Shown here in pieces: positions 35,393 through 50,425 of a stretch of DNA of 64,000 bases. Each line of letters begins with the position of its first letter. Positions within the stretch are counted from its first letter, which is position 1. This stretch comes from Deinococcus aquaedulcis (GTDB taxonomy: Bacteria; Deinococcota; Deinococci; Deinococcales; Deinococcaceae), in contig NZ_JAHRBL010000014.1 in the NCBI RefSeq assembly GCF_019693445.1, positions 19,555 through 83,554 on the forward strand, given 5' to 3'. The notes under the pieces were generated by a model. That model made no database searches, was not told where the DNA came from, and saw only the letters and a program-made list of their open reading frames with translations. A program made the position numbers and the translations under genes.

Positions 35393-37330
35393 TCAGCTGC
35401 CCGGGACGCGGTAGGCACGCAGGACGCCGTTCATAAACGCCACATAGAGACTGCTGTCGGCGGCCAGAGGCGTGGCCTGCACGCCAGCGACCTCGCGGTG
35501 GGTCCAGCGGGGCTGGCCGGTGCGCAGGTCCAGCGCGCACAGCTGCCCTTCTTCCGAGGCCAGGAACACGAGTTCGGCGCTGATCACCGGGCTGGCGGTC
35601 ACGCGGCCACCCAGGCGGTGGGTCCACAGGTCCTCACCGTCGGTCAGGCGCAGGGCGCGCACCTCGCCGCCCCAGCCGGCCAGCACCGCCACGCCCCCCG
35701 GCAGCGAGCCGCTGAGGGCCGGGGACGCCCAGACCTCATCTTCCAGGTCGTAGGTCCACAGCGTGGGTTCGGGGGCCAGGGCGGCGCGGCCACTGGCGGC
35801 ACTCAGGGCCAGGGCGTGCACCTCGCCTTCCCAGGTGGCCACGACCAGGGTGGCCTCAGCGTCGCCCAGCGGCAGCAGCGCGGGGGTGCCGTGAACCGTG
35901 CCCACCTCGACTTTCCAGAGGGCGTGCCCACTGCGGGCGTCCAGGGCGTGCAGCCAGCCGCTTTCGTCACAGATCAGGGCGGCCCCGGCCCACAGCACGG
36001 GGCTGGCGGCCACCGGGCCCCCGGTGCGGTAGGCCCAGCGCAGTTCGCCTGTGCGGGCGTCCAGGGCGTACAGGTGGCCGTCGCGGCTGCTGGCCAGCAC
36101 CTGCCCGCCCCACAGGGTGGGGGCGCCCGTGAATTCGGCGCGGGCCTGGTGCTGCCACAGCTGCGCGCCGCTCAGCAGGTTCACGCGGCGCAGGGTGCCG
36201 TCCCAGGCGCCGAACAGCACGTGGCCGTCCTGAAAGGTGGCGGGGGCCGTCACCTCATCGCGCGCGGCGTAGGTGGCAAAGGGGCGGCCTGAGGTGTGGG
36301 TCAGCACCAGTTGCCCGCCGCGTGTGCCCACCGCCACCAGATCCCCCTCGCCCATCACGGCGGCCGGCCACGTGACCTCGCCGGGCAGCGAGACGCTCCA
36401 GGCTTCGCGCAGGCCGGCCACCTGCGCGGGGCCGTCGGGGTGCTCGCCGCTGCGGGCGCGCCCGCCCCGGTACTGCCCGCGCGCGTGGGCCCGCCACACG
36501 TCGCGCCGCGCCAGCGCCCACAGGTGGGCCAGGGCCTCGCCGCTGTCCGGGCGCTCGGCAGCCTTTTTGGCCAGCAGCCGCAGCAGCACGCGCGCCACGG
36601 CGTCGGGCACCGCCGGGTTCAGGTCGCGGGGATCGGGTGGGGCCTCGTACACATGCTGGTAGAGCACGCTCTGATCGCTGTCACCCACAAAGGGCGGACT
36701 GCCGCAGGCCACGCGGTAGAGCACCGCCCCTAGGGCGTACAGATCGCTGTGCGGGCCCACGCCCACGCCGCGCGCCTGTTCCGGGGCCATGTAGGCGGGC
36801 GTGCCCAGGGTCACCCCGCTCCGCGTGAGGTGCCGGGTCTGTTCCGTGAGCGCCACCAGCCCGAAATCCATGATGCGCGGCCACCCCGCCTCGTCCAGCA
36901 GGATGTTGCCGGGGGTCAGGTCGCGGTGGGTGATGCCCTGCTCGTGAATAAAGTGCAGGGCGCGCGCACTGAAGGCGGCGGCCGTGAGAAAACGTGCCAG
37001 CGGCGCCGGGGCGTCTTCCAGGGGCCCCAGCGCCGTCACCGGTCCGCCGGTCATCAGCGGCATGGTGAAAAAGGGCCGCCCCCCATCCTGCTCGGTGCCC
37101 AGGTCCAGCACCGGCACCACGCCGGGGTGGGTCAGGCGGGCCAGAGTGCGCACCTCGCGCAGAAAGCGCTCGCGGTCAGAGGGTGGGACGTGGGCGTGCT
37201 GCACCTTCACGGCCACCTCGCGCGAGAGCAGGGTGTCGTGCGCGCGGAACACGCGGGCGCTGCCGCCCTCGCCCAGCAGGGTCAGCAGGTCGTAGCGCCC
37301 CGCAAGCTGTGAACCGGTGTCCAGCGGCAT
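35393..37330 (-). CDS. Ser/Thr protein kinase with C-terminal PQQ-type beta-propeller (RqkA-like)
   Basis: 645 residues. Kinase domain ~10-280: Gly loop LGEGGSARV, catalytic Lys42 (VAVK), helix-C Glu59, HRDLTPGN (Asp137; the usual Lys of HRDLKPxN is Thr139), DFG at 155-157, and [10 protein letters not shown]. No membrane helix follows. About seven PQQ/quinoprotein repeats cover ~310-640 ([61 protein letters not shown]). This architecture is that of the D. radiodurans quinoprotein kinase RqkA (DR2518), which takes part in double-strand-break repair and radiation resistance. Orthology is inferred from architecture only. No RDR-like palindrome is seen upstream. Confidence 0.88.
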   Translation of the reverse strand: MPLDTGSQLAGRYDLLTLLGEGGSARVFRAHDTLLSREVAVKVQHAHVPPSDRERFLREVRTLARLTHPGVVPVLDLGTEQDGGRPFFTMPLMTGGPVTALGPLEDAPAPLARFLTAAAFSARALHFIHEQGITHRDLTPGNILLDEAGWPRIMDFGLVALTEQTRHLTRSGVTLGTPAYMAPEQARGVGVGPHSDLYALGAVLYRVACGSPPFVGDSDQSVLYQHVYEAPPDPRDLNPAVPDAVARVLLRLLAKKAAERPDSGEALAHLWALARRDVWRAHARGQYRGGRARSGEHPDGPAQVAGLREAWSVSLPGEVTWPAAVMGEGDLVAVGTRGGQLVLTHTSGRPFATYAARDEVTAPATFQDGHVLFGAWDGTLRRVNLLSGAQLWQHQARAEFTGAPTLWGGQVLASSRDGHLYALDARTGELRWAYRTGGPVAASPVLWAGAALICDESGWLHALDARSGHALWKVEVGTVHGTPALLPLGDAEATLVVATWEGEVHALALSAASGRAALAPEPTLWTYDLEDEVWASPALSGSLPGGVAVLAGWGGEVRALRLTDGEDLWTHRLGGRVTASPVISAELVFLASEEGQLCALDLRTGQPRWTHREVAGVQATPLAADSSLYVAFMNGVLRAYRVPGS

Positions 37331-37342
37331 GTGAGAGAGAGT

Positions 37343-38527
37343 TTAGCCCCCCGCCGCCCCCAGGGCCCGCAGCCCGCCCGGCGTCAGGGGTTCGCGCAGC
37401 AGCCGCCCGTAGGCCTCGGGGCCCCCGGCGTCCAGCACGGCGCGCACCAAATCACCCCCCACCGAATACGTGAAGATGTACGCCCGGAAGGTGGGCTGCG
37501 AGATAAAGCGCAGGCTCTGGCGGGCGCGGGCCTCGCTGGCTGGGGCGTAGGTCTGCAGGAAGTCCAGGACCTCCGCCTCGCTCTGGCCATCAGCGTGCAG
37601 GCGCATGGCCGCCTCGCCGCTCACGCCGCGCAGGCCCTCACGGGCGCGCGAGGCCGCCAGGAAGGCGCGCACGTCGTCCGCGTCCAGCCCGGCCACGGCG
37701 GCGAGGTCGCCGGTCAGCCACCCTTCCACTTCCTCGCGGGTCATCACCGCGCGCAGGGCGTTGACCGCAATGCCCTCCGAGACCACGCATTCCGGCGCGT
37801 TGATGAGCTGAATGTGGTGCTCGTGCCAGCCCCGGCCACGGGCAAGTTCCGCTTCCTTGGTGGCGTGCTCGGTGTGGTGGCCGGGGTAGCCCTCGTGGGC
37901 CAGCAGGTCCGGCAACCCGGGCAGCAGCACCGGCAGGTCGGTGTTGATGTCAATGCGGCTTTTCAGGTTGCCCAGCGGCCAGTTGTAGCCGCTCCAGGGC
38001 TTGTCCTGCACCAGCCCGATGCTGAAGTCCTCGCCGTCCGGCAGGCCGTAGCGGGCGGCCACCCGCGCGCGCAGTTCATCCAGAATGGGCGCCGAGACGC
38101 GCAGGATGTCGTCTTTGGGCACCGCCACACGCGCGCGCAGGGCTTCGTCACGCTCCAGCAGGGTCCCTGACCCGGGCAGGGCCTCGTCCAGCTGCGAGAG
38201 CGCCGCGCGCAGCTCGGCTTCCTCGGCGCGGCGCGGCTCGATGTCGTACAGGCCCTGCACCTCTTCGGCATAAGACAGGGCCTCGCCGCTCAGCATCCGG
38301 GCCAGGGTGTGCATGGCGCGCACCTGGGCTTGCAGCCACGTGCGCCGCGTCTCGTCGGGCTCGGCCGCCGCGCTGGACAGCAGGTCGGCGGCCTCGTCGC
38401 GCAGGGCTTCGGGGGCGCGGCGCTCACGCACGGCCCATTCAGCGGGCCCGCCGTAGCCGTCAATAAACCCCTCGGAATGCACGTCCAGGGCGTGGGCCAG
38501 CCGAATGTAACGCTCTGCAATATCCAT
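37343..38527 (-). CDS. DUF885-like putative metallopeptidase
   Basis: 394 residues from ATG 38527, seven bases after TATCCT (leaderless layout). The mostly helical protein has [15 protein letters not shown] near residue 215, the HExYPGHH signature of the DUF885 family, plus a later [12 protein letters not shown] segment giving the third metal ligand. Related proteins are annotated as dipeptide or zinc-dependent peptidases, but the reaction here is unproven. It lacks a signal peptide, so is cytoplasmic, and is shorter than the ~550-residue exported DUF885 proteins. It lies 12 bases upstream of the kinase start, possibly cotranscribed with it. Confidence 0.82.
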   Translation of the reverse strand: MDIAERYIRLAHALDVHSEGFIDGYGGPAEWAVRERRAPEALRDEAADLLSSAAAEPDETRRTWLQAQVRAMHTLARMLSGEALSYAEEVQGLYDIEPRRAEEAELRAALSQLDEALPGSGTLLERDEALRARVAVPKDDILRVSAPILDELRARVAARYGLPDGEDFSIGLVQDKPWSGYNWPLGNLKSRIDINTDLPVLLPGLPDLLAHEGYPGHHTEHATKEAELARGRGWHEHHIQLINAPECVVSEGIAVNALRAVMTREEVEGWLTGDLAAVAGLDADDVRAFLAASRAREGLRGVSGEAAMRLHADGQSEAEVLDFLQTYAPASEARARQSLRFISQPTFRAYIFTYSVGGDLVRAVLDAGGPEAYGRLLREPLTPGGLRALGAAGG

Positions 38528-38578
38528 GCCCGGCAGGATAGTGCGGCGGGGCGGAAAGAAGCCGTTGGCACCCTGCCG

Positions 38579-38618
38579 CAACAAAGAAGGGGCCGGGGCT
38601 CCTGTGCACCCCGGCCCC
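38579..38618 (-). terminator. Terminator of glgX
   Basis: On the minus strand GGGGCCGGGG and CCCCGGCCCC form a 10-bp perfect stem with a 10-base loop, followed by TTCTTTGTT. Confidence 0.8.
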
Positions 38619-38630
38619 GATGGTGGCGGT

Positions 38631-40778
<2,148 letters not shown>

Positions 40779-40991
40779 GGAACAAGGACTCCTTGGTTGC
40801 AGGCCAGCGGGGAGGGGAAGATGAATGGGCTGCGCCGGGGTGGCGGGCCGCCACGCGCAATGCTGGAAACGCTACCAGATGGGCCGCACTGGACTCCAGC
40901 CAGTCGCACAAACCCAAGCGACGGTCAAGGAACTTCTCACCCGCCTCATGGCCGCAGGGCAGGGCATGTGAAGGCGGTGAGAATTCTGGGG

Positions 40992-42056
40992 TCAGCCCCC
41001 CCGCAGGCAGGCGGCGCGCTCGGGTTGGGGGCGGGCGCCGCAGGCCCGCGCGGCGGTGATAAAGGCGCCCATATCCCCACTCACCCGCGCCAGGAGCGCC
41101 TGGAAGTCCGGCACCAGGACGGCGTAGGCGGCCACCGCTCCCAGCGAGGCGTTGTTGATGCCCCGGGCAAAAAAAGCGTCGTAGCCCGCGTAGCCACCCC
41201 AGCTGGCCTTCAGGGCGGCGTAGCGGGTCTGCACGCCCTGCAGCACCTCGGCCTTGCGGGTGCGGCGCTCACCCTCGGTCAGGCCGCTCTGGGCGTACAG
41301 GGCCTCTAGCCTCGCGCGGGCGTCCAGCAACAGGGCTTCAAAGTCGGTGTGCCGGGTCTGGGCCAGCCGGTCGGCCTCGCGCAGGGCGGGGGTGCCGTGG
41401 GCAGCCAGCCAGCGCCGCATCCCTTCCTCTTCCACAGCGGTGGCATACGACTCGTTAAAGACGGTGTCGCCCGCCACGTACACGCTGGGGTGCGAAAGTT
41501 CATGGATGACTGTGCGAATCAGGGTGGCGTCCGGGTACAGCAGCATGGTGGAGAGCAGCGGGTCTTTCAGGTAGCCCAGGGTGGAATAGGCGCTCACCCC
41601 GCCCACCACCACGTCGCGCCCGGCCGCGCGTCGCTGCGCGGCGTCTGCCTGGGCCTGCGCCTCGTTGAAATAACCCCGGTAGGCCACGCAGCCAGCCACC
41701 GGAAAGCAGCTGGTGTCCAGCGCCACGCTGAATTCGGGCGCTGAAAACACGTTCCAGACCACAGAGGGGCGCCCCACATCCACGTAGGTGCGGAAGCTGC
41801 CGTGGTCCGGCAGGCCCAGGCCCCCCTGGTCAGGCGGCGCCACCGCAAAAGCGCGCACCTGGGCGGCCAGATTCAGTTTGCGCCGGGTCTCTGTGCTCAG
41901 GGCGGGGTCCTGGCGGGCTTCGTCCAGCGGGCGGGCGCGGCGCAGCAGGTCCAGCTGGCCGCCCGCCGCCTGCGCCAGATACTTCACCTCGGCGCAGCTG
42001 GTCAGGCCCAGGGCGCCCAGCAGGGCCAGGGCAGGGGCACGCAGCGTACGGATCAT
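40992..42056 (-). CDS. Lipoprotein aminopeptidase (COG4324/PF10023-like)
   Basis: 354 residues. The signal peptide ends in lipobox LTSC (Cys21). The zinc site [13 protein letters not shown] (HExxH) is followed by [13 protein letters not shown], supplying the third ligand. [20 protein letters not shown] upstream is conserved in the predicted-aminopeptidase family. The product is likely an envelope-anchored metallopeptidase. The ATG follows TACACT by seven bases. It is divergent from a small ORF and fadD. Confidence 0.82.
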   Translation of the reverse strand: MIRTLRAPALALLGALGLTSCAEVKYLAQAAGGQLDLLRRARPLDEARQDPALSTETRRKLNLAAQVRAFAVAPPDQGGLGLPDHGSFRTYVDVGRPSVVWNVFSAPEFSVALDTSCFPVAGCVAYRGYFNEAQAQADAAQRRAAGRDVVVGGVSAYSTLGYLKDPLLSTMLLYPDATLIRTVIHELSHPSVYVAGDTVFNESYATAVEEEGMRRWLAAHGTPALREADRLAQTRHTDFEALLLDARARLEALYAQSGLTEGERRTRKAEVLQGVQTRYAALKASWGGYAGYDAFFARGINNASLGAVAAYAVLVPDFQALLARVSGDMGAFITAARACGARPQPERAACLRGG

Positions 42057-42110
42057 GGCCCGCAGTGTACGGCGCTTGATCTGCCCCCCGGCTGCCCGGC
42101 ACACTGACCC

Positions 42111-42287
42111 ATGCTGACCCGGCTTCAGACGTGGTGGCGCCGCCTGCTGGGGCGCCCGGCCCTGCCCAGCCCCGCTTCGCCCAAAGGTGGGGACGACCCA
42201 GGCGGCGCCGGGGTACTGGTGCCTGCCGGCCCCCGCCCACGCCGGGACGGCGCGCAGGCCCAGCCCCCGGCCGAATCGCGGCCCTGA
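42111..42287 (+). CDS. 58-residue small basic protein
   Basis: MLTRLQTWWRRLLGRPALP with an amphipathic N-terminus followed by a Pro/Gly-rich, probably disordered tail ending PPAESRP. CACACT lies five bases before the ATG. It is 54 bases downstream of the divergent aminopeptidase start and just before the fadD promoter. No family is recognised; the Pro/Ala-rich part could be chance coding. Confidence 0.45.
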   Translation: MLTRLQTWWRRLLGRPALPSPASPKGGDDPGGAGVLVPAGPRPRRDGAQAQPPAESRP

Positions 42288-42296
42288 AGATTTCCT

Positions 42297-42302
42297 TATA
42301 CT
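42297..42302 (+). promoter_or_regulatory. Probable -10 box of fadD
   Basis: TATACT, 82 bases before the fadD ATG. No convincing -35 stands 17 bases upstream. It would give a ~75-base structured leader. Confidence 0.5.
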
Positions 42303-42318
42303 CCCCGCATTCACCCCA

Positions 42319-42366
42319 GCGGGCCGCGCCCTGGTCACGGCGACCAGGGGCTTTAGGGCGGCCCGC
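42319..42366 (+). promoter_or_regulatory. Nested hairpin in the fadD leader
   Basis: Outer stem GCGGGCCGC (42319-42327) with GCGGCCCGC (42358-42366), 9 bp perfect. Inner stem GCCCTGGTC with GACCAGGGGC (42328-42351). AAGGAG follows eight bases later. This may be a regulatory leader; no known riboswitch class is recognised. Confidence 0.55.
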
Positions 42367-42384
42367 GCCCCACAAGGAGACCCC

Positions 42385-44076
<1,692 letters not shown>

Positions 44077-44092
44077 GCAGAGCAGATTAAGC

Positions 44093-44127
44093 GCGTGCCC
44101 ACCGTTGAAAGTGGGCACGCACTTTTT
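44093..44127 (+). terminator. Terminator of fadD
   Basis: GCGTGCCCAC/GTGGGCACGC, 10-bp perfect stem, 8-base loop, then ACTTTTT. Confidence 0.88.
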
Positions 44128-44192
44128 GGTGTCTCTCTTCTGGACGGTTGCTGAGATCCATCCCACAGCATTTTTCCCAGCGTGCCCCCAGG

Positions 44193-44762
44193 TTAGCGGG
44201 ACGGCAGCACGCCGGCATACATCTCGTCCAGAGAAAGCGTCATGTTCAGGCAGGGCAGCTCGATCTCGCCTTCTCCGGCCAGTTCGCGCAGCGGCCACTG
44301 GTCGCCTGCGCGGCGGTAGGCATAGACCCGGCGCTCGCTCTGTTCCACGATCAGATACATCTGGAGGCTGGGCAGAGCGGTGTACAGGCCAAATTTGCCC
44401 ACCCGGTCATGGCTGACCGTACTGGCCGACAGCACCTCAATCAGCAGGCACGGCGCCGTTTTATACCCGGTGTTCCGGTCATCTGGGTCACAGACCACCA
44501 TCACATCGGGGTAAAAGAAGGTGGACGCCCCTGCCAGGGCCAGCTTCATGTCCGACTGATACAACCGGCAGCCTGCGCGCCGGGCACTGGCGTGCAGCGC
44601 GGCGGTCAGGTTGGTGCAGATCAGCACGTGGGCCTCGCTGGCCCCAGCCTGGGCGTGCAGCGGATAGACAAAACCGCCCACGTACTCGCGCTTGAACGGG
44701 CTGTGCTCCTCGCTGCGCAGGTACGCTTCAACGCTCATGGCTTTGAAGGCGGGGTCGCTCAT
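44193..44762 (-). CDS. Uma2-family (DUF820) nuclease-fold protein
   Basis: 189 residues. Uma2 proteins have a PD-(D/E)xK restriction-endonuclease-like fold. Visible signs are the N-terminal VEAYLRSEEHSPFKREYVGGFVYPL, the catalytic-site strand FFYPDVMVVCDPDD, and PCLLIEVLSASTVSHDRVGKF (E-x-lS-x-sT-x-x-D-R-x-x-K). The family is widespread in Deinococcus and cyanobacteria, often in many copies, and its biological role is unknown. An alternative start is eight codons in. The gene is divergent from the Fes-like esterase with only 18 bases between the start codons. Confidence 0.88.
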   Translation of the reverse strand: MSDPAFKAMSVEAYLRSEEHSPFKREYVGGFVYPLHAQAGASEAHVLICTNLTAALHASARRAGCRLYQSDMKLALAGASTFFYPDVMVVCDPDDRNTGYKTAPCLLIEVLSASTVSHDRVGKFGLYTALPSLQMYLIVEQSERRVYAYRRAGDQWPLRELAGEGEIELPCLNMTLSLDEMYAGVLPSR

Positions 44763-44767
44763 GCCCC

Positions 44768-44773
44768 TAGAAT
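44768..44773 (+). promoter_or_regulatory. Leaderless -10 box of the esterase, in an 18-base divergent gap
   Basis: TAGAAT seven bases before the esterase ATG. The same bases read on the minus strand supply GATTCT (44769-44774) six bases before the Uma2 ATG. Confidence 0.5.
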
Positions 44774-44780
44774 CCCCCTC

Positions 44781-45791
<1,011 letters not shown>

Positions 45792-45847
45792 GGGCAGGGC
45801 TCTCCTCATCCCCTGGCGGCCCGGACGCGGCATCATGCGCGCACCAC

Positions 45848-46924
45848 ATGCAAGTATTCCGCGTTCTGTTGCTGGCGGCGGGCCTCGCGTCCAGTGCCTC
45901 GGAGGCCCTCACCATGACCTACCCTGCGTCCACCACCCTGATTCACGAGCGCGCTGGCGACTGGACCGGCGGCGAGGGCCGGGGCGTGGCGGCGGGCCCC
46001 AGCGGGCTCACCCTGGCACCGGGGGCCAGCAGCGGCACCTGGACCTCGGCGGTCCTGGCGGCCCCCGCCTTTGATGAACTCGTGCCGTCGTGGAACGCGC
46101 GCACCCCGGCCAGAGGCAGCGTGACCGTGGAGGTGCGCGCGCAGCAGGGCGGGCGCTGGACGCGCTACTTCAGCTTTGGCACCTGGAGCAGCGCCGAAGG
46201 CCGCACCAGCCTGGACGGCCAGAAGGACGCCAGCGGACAGGTGCTGACCGATACTCTGCGCCTGACGGCCAAAGCCAGCGCCTACCAGTACCGCGTCACC
46301 TTGCGCGGGGCGGGCACCGGCGTGACCCTGCTGGCCTTCGCCACCTCGGACCGTGCGAAGCAGGCGGCGGGGCTGGGCACCCCCGGGGCACGTGCCCTGT
46401 GGGGCAAGGTGCTGGGGGTACCCGGACGCTCGCAGATGCTGTACCCGGGCGGCGGTGAGGTCTGGTGCAGCCCCACCAGCGTGAGCATGATCCTAGCCCA
46501 CTACGGCGTGAACGTGACGGTGCCCGACGCCGCCCGGGCCACCTTTGACCGCGCCTATGACGGCACCGGCAACTGGCCCTTTAACACCGCCTACGCCGCC
46601 ACCCACGGCCTGCGCGCGTTCGTCACGCGTCTGCCCAGCCTCGCCCAGGCCGAGCGGTTCCTGGCTGCCGGGGTGCCGCTGGCGGTCAGCCTGGGCTGGA
46701 AGGCGGGCGAACTGCCCGGCGCCGCGCTGCCCACCAGCAGCGGTCACCTGATGGTGCTCGTGGGCTTTGATGCCCAGGGCAACCCGGTCCTGAACGACCC
46801 CGCTGCCCCCACCGACGCCGCCGTGCGCCGCACCTACCCCCGCGCGGTCTTCGAGAAGCTGTGGCTGACCCACAGCGGCGGGCTGGCATACGTGATTGCG
46901 CGTCCGGGGATGACGCTGCCGTAA
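45848..46924 (+). CDS. Secreted C39-like peptidase-fold protein
   Basis: 358 residues with signal peptide MQVFRVLLLAAGLASSASEA. Residues ~25-170 form a beta-rich domain. The C-terminal half is peptidase C39-like: catalytic Cys in GEVWCSPTSVSMILAHYG, His in TSSGHLMVLVGFD and Asn/Asp in NPVLNDPAAPTD. It is likely an exported cysteine peptidase or amidase acting outside the membrane. It follows the esterase by 56 bases. No transporter of the bacteriocin type accompanies it, so a maturation peptidase role is unlikely. Confidence 0.85.
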   Translation: MQVFRVLLLAAGLASSASEALTMTYPASTTLIHERAGDWTGGEGRGVAAGPSGLTLAPGASSGTWTSAVLAAPAFDELVPSWNARTPARGSVTVEVRAQQGGRWTRYFSFGTWSSAEGRTSLDGQKDASGQVLTDTLRLTAKASAYQYRVTLRGAGTGVTLLAFATSDRAKQAAGLGTPGARALWGKVLGVPGRSQMLYPGGGEVWCSPTSVSMILAHYGVNVTVPDAARATFDRAYDGTGNWPFNTAYAATHGLRAFVTRLPSLAQAERFLAAGVPLAVSLGWKAGELPGAALPTSSGHLMVLVGFDAQGNPVLNDPAAPTDAAVRRTYPRAVFEKLWLTHSGGLAYVIARPGMTLP

Positions 46925-48343
46925 GGAAATACTTCAGGGACGTGGAGCCCTGCCAGAGTAGGGGGCGATGCCCAGCGGCGCCGCTGCACGGGTATAAGAG
47001 AGGCAGCCATCACGGTCAGTGACTGCGGCATGGCTCCCCGCCACTGGAACAGAGCCCGGGGTGAAACTGGTGGCCGCATTCTGGCAGTGAGCACACCGGA
47101 CTTCTGGCCACCCATGTCAGCTCTCGCCCCCCCATTCGGAAACCATAAGAGGTGTGTGGAACCTTCTTGAATGCCCTCTGGGTCCTCCCCTGTTGCCGCA
47201 CCATTCTCCAACCGCGAGCGCAGGCCCGGCCATGTGCCTGGGTGCGCCGAGCAAATCAAGGACCCTACTGAAGCGTCGTTTCAAATTCATTCGTAGATTT
47301 CGCGTTTCCCACACGGCACACTGCAGCCACAGGGAAAAACCTCGTTGAGGCGAGAGTCCTGCGGCCAATCAAGCCGCTGCGATGAGGCCCTGAAGCAACC
47401 AGCAAGGAGGTCTGAAGAGGCCCCAGCGCCCTCATTGCCGCCGCTTACTCGGAGGTGTGCTGCATTCTGTCGTGTCCCCAGATAAAAAACCCGGTGGCCC
47501 CCATGGTCTACACCTTGCAGATTCAATCCCTGGAAAGCCGGCATGTTCTCTGCTCTACAGCGCCGCGCGTTCCTCTAGGCGGAAAACGGCCATCATTCGC
47601 AACCAACGTTTTTGGGCGCCGTCTCGTCCCACAAGGGCCACCGGCGATGGACGTGAAGTGAACCCTCGAAACAGGTTGCAACCCGCCTGAGACCGCTCCG
47701 CCAGCCTCGTGGGCGTGGCTGTTCATAGCCAGACGCTCTGCCTGACACCACAAGCTCGCCCCTCTCAAGCTGTCGTTCCGTCCACCGAATTCCGGCCGGA
47801 TGGTCTTATCCGGCCGCCGACCCCACGCCAAGCAAAACAAGCCAGGCGGCGCAGAAAGCAGCGAACCACCCCTGGTCTGACAGCACCAAGTGGTTGCCTT
47901 GCGGGTGGCAGGCACACTGAGCGGTGCTCTGACTCGTGCCAGCGATATAGCCAGTCAATACGCCGTGATGTTCTCGGGCGCAGCAACTTCAGGCGCCGCA
48001 GGAGCTGTCACCCAATGCTGCAGCGCAGAACCGCCTTGGCAGTCCATGTAGACCGACCTGACGAGCACGCTGTTTCGCCTCTCTTGCTGGAGACCCCCAG
48101 CGCTGCGCCGGAGAGAAAATAAGCCTGATCAGCGTCCCAGACGAGATGCCTTGCACGGCCTGCTCGCCTGAAGACGATCTGGACCACTGCCCAACCAGAT
48201 GACGCCCGCTTCCACCAACGACCCGGCACAGAACCGAGTTGCTGGTGCCAGGCCCACAGCGGCTCTCGTTTTGCCCGATTGAATCCTTCCTGCAGGCGGT
48301 TCAATCGGCGTTGGTCCCAGCCTGCCAGAAGAAGGTTCTTCGC
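46925..48343. other. 1.4-kb gene-poor, lower-GC stretch
   Basis: I find no frame with a recognisable motif, ribosome site or Deinococcus-like codon pattern on either strand. The frames at 47523-47915 (minus) and 47709-48122 (plus) look random. Base composition drops to around 50-60% GC in places (for example 47281-47340). No tRNA, transposase fragment or repeat array is seen. The stretch may be decayed transferred DNA. Confidence 0.55.
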
Positions 48344-50158
48344 ATGAAAAATAACGCCCTGCCAATCACCGTCGGTCTCTCGCTGGCCCTGGGCCTCAGT
48401 GCCTGTACGCGCGAGCTGACCGTGCCCCAAGCCAATGCCCACGCCCTGAAAACCTTCGAGACACAAACCCTGAAGTGGGAAGCGTGCGACCCCAGCCTGC
48501 TGCCAGCCCCAAAGTTCACGAAAGTGCTGGGCAAGCGCATGGAGTGCGCAGATGTTCAGGTGCCACTGGACTGGAATGCTCCTTCCCGGGGTGCGGCGAG
48601 CTTCGCCCTGATGCGGGTGAGGGCTGCGGATCCGTCGGCCCGTAAAGGGGCCATTTTCCTGAACCCCGGCGGACCAGGGGCCGACGGCCTGCTGTTCGGC
48701 GCGGTGTTCGGCTTTCTGTGGAATTACGCCGACCGCGACACCAGGGCTGGCGCCGGCCTGTACCAGTTGGCGCAGACCTACGATCTCGTCGGCTTCTCTC
48801 CGCGTGGGGTTGGCCAGAGCAGCGCCAACACCTGCACGACCAACGAACGGTTCACGCCCACCCATCATCCGGGCACCGACCGCAGTGCGCAGAACATTGA
48901 CGCGATGGTGCGCAATTCCCGTCTGATCGCCAGAGCCTGCCAGAAAAGCCCGTTGACGCCTTACGTCAACACCGAACAGACCGCCCGCGACCTCAACCTC
49001 GCCCGCGCCCTGATGGGCGACGCGAAACTCAATTACATCGGTTACTCCTACGGCACGTGGCTGGGCTCGTGGTTCGCCAAGATGTTCCCGCACCAGACTG
49101 GCCGGATGATGCTCGACGGCAACACGGCCTTTCACCAGAACTTTGAAGAGGTGTTCGGGCTGCAACCGCTGGGGTTTGAAAGGGCCTTCCGCGAAACCGC
49201 GCTGGGGTATGCCGCCCGCCACCACGACATCTTCGGCCTTGGTGCAACCAAAGAGGCGGTCTATGCCGGCTATGACCGCCTGCCCGCCGACCTGAAATTT
49301 GCCCTGGAAAACTACCACGGCGAGAGCATTGTGGGCGCGCTGTACAGCCCCGAAGGCATCACCTCTATTCCGTCGCAACTGGTCGCGGCGCACGGCGTCA
49401 ATGAGGTGCTCAGGGCCAACCCTGCCGTCAAAACGGCCCAGGCGATTGCGCCGCTGCTGGCCGCCCACCAGTTTGCCCAGGACGCCGACGTGCAAGCCGC
49501 CGCCCAGGCCTACGCCCTGCCGCTGGCCGACACCTACTTCAGCCTGCTGCGCGAAGAACCCCGCCCGATCTCGCTGGACAACATGACCTCGGTGTTCAAC
49601 AGTGTCGTCTGTAACGACACGCCTTCAACGCAGGGCGCGGACCATTGGGTGAAGCTGGGCAACGAACAGGCCACCCGCTACCCACTGATTGGCGGCTCCA
49701 TGACCGAGAACGTCTGCGCTTTCTGGGGCGCGCCCACCGCCAGAAAACCCGAAACGCCCAGCACCATGCCCCCACTGCTGCTGGTGCAAAACGAGTACGA
49801 CCCGGCCACCGTGACCGAAGGCGCCCTCGGCGCCCTCAAGGCCACGCCGGGCGCCAGGATGATCTTTGTTGACAACGAGACGCGCCACGGGTCTTTCCCG
49901 TATGACACCGAATGCGTGGACGTGCAGGTCAGTGACTATTTCCTGCATGGCGTCTTGCCGGCCCAGGCGTTCAACGTCTGCCAGGCTGTCCCGCTGCCCG
50001 GCGAGGAGCAGGTCTACCCGGTGGGTCAGACCTACACCAGCGGTCTGGCCCCCCAAGCCATGAATATCCGTGCGGCCACGTTCGGCACGGCGGCCGCAAC
50101 CCAGGAAGCGCAGGCCATCCTCAAACAGATTCTTGAACGCAACGCCCTCCGGTACTGA
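48344..50158 (+). CDS. Lipoprotein alpha/beta-hydrolase, S33/TAP-type peptidase
   Basis: 604 residues. The signal peptide ends in lipobox LSAC. The alpha/beta-hydrolase core has FLNPGGPGADG (oxyanion region), YDLVGFSPRGVGQSS, the nucleophile elbow IGYSYGTWLGSW (Ser), Asp in VQNEYDPATV and His in ETRHGSF. CNDTPSTQG and the cysteine-bearing TECVDVQVSDYFLHG match the C-terminal TAP-like domain of Streptomyces tripeptidyl aminopeptidases (SlpD/E, Tap). It probably trims peptides at the cell surface. GAAGG stands before the ATG. It lies between two gene-poor stretches. Confidence 0.87.
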   Translation: MKNNALPITVGLSLALGLSACTRELTVPQANAHALKTFETQTLKWEACDPSLLPAPKFTKVLGKRMECADVQVPLDWNAPSRGAASFALMRVRAADPSARKGAIFLNPGGPGADGLLFGAVFGFLWNYADRDTRAGAGLYQLAQTYDLVGFSPRGVGQSSANTCTTNERFTPTHHPGTDRSAQNIDAMVRNSRLIARACQKSPLTPYVNTEQTARDLNLARALMGDAKLNYIGYSYGTWLGSWFAKMFPHQTGRMMLDGNTAFHQNFEEVFGLQPLGFERAFRETALGYAARHHDIFGLGATKEAVYAGYDRLPADLKFALENYHGESIVGALYSPEGITSIPSQLVAAHGVNEVLRANPAVKTAQAIAPLLAAHQFAQDADVQAAAQAYALPLADTYFSLLREEPRPISLDNMTSVFNSVVCNDTPSTQGADHWVKLGNEQATRYPLIGGSMTENVCAFWGAPTARKPETPSTMPPLLLVQNEYDPATVTEGALGALKATPGARMIFVDNETRHGSFPYDTECVDVQVSDYFLHGVLPAQAFNVCQAVPLPGEEQVYPVGQTYTSGLAPQAMNIRAATFGTAAATQEAQAILKQILERNALRY

Positions 50159-50380
50159 CAGCAGGTGACAGGTCCACCCACGGGCTGAACCCCAGCGCTT
50201 CCATGCGGAGCCGCGAAGCAGAGGGCCGCTCCAGAGGACTGGACATGGGTTCCGGATAACCCCCCAGAGGAACATTCCGTTCCCGGCTGGGTGCTTCGGT
50301 ACTGAAGGCAGTCTCTCGCACCAAGGGTTGGGAGAGGTTGAGCCGTTCACGCAGAGCAGCCCGACGAGCACCCTGGTTTT

Positions 50381-50425
50381 CCCCTCCCTGCGGCGGGGCT
50401 CGCAAAGTTGCGCCGCAGAGGGGGG
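50381..50425 (-). repeat. Dispersed intergenic repeat, copy 2
   Basis: The reverse strand matches 17868-17932 over about 30 bases with few changes; C-rich and G-rich flanks make it self-complementary. Confidence 0.55.

Noticed and set aside
47523..47915. 130-codon minus-strand frame in the gene-poor stretch
   Set aside because: No ribosome site, no motif, amino-acid pattern looks random (many Cys, Trp and Arg).
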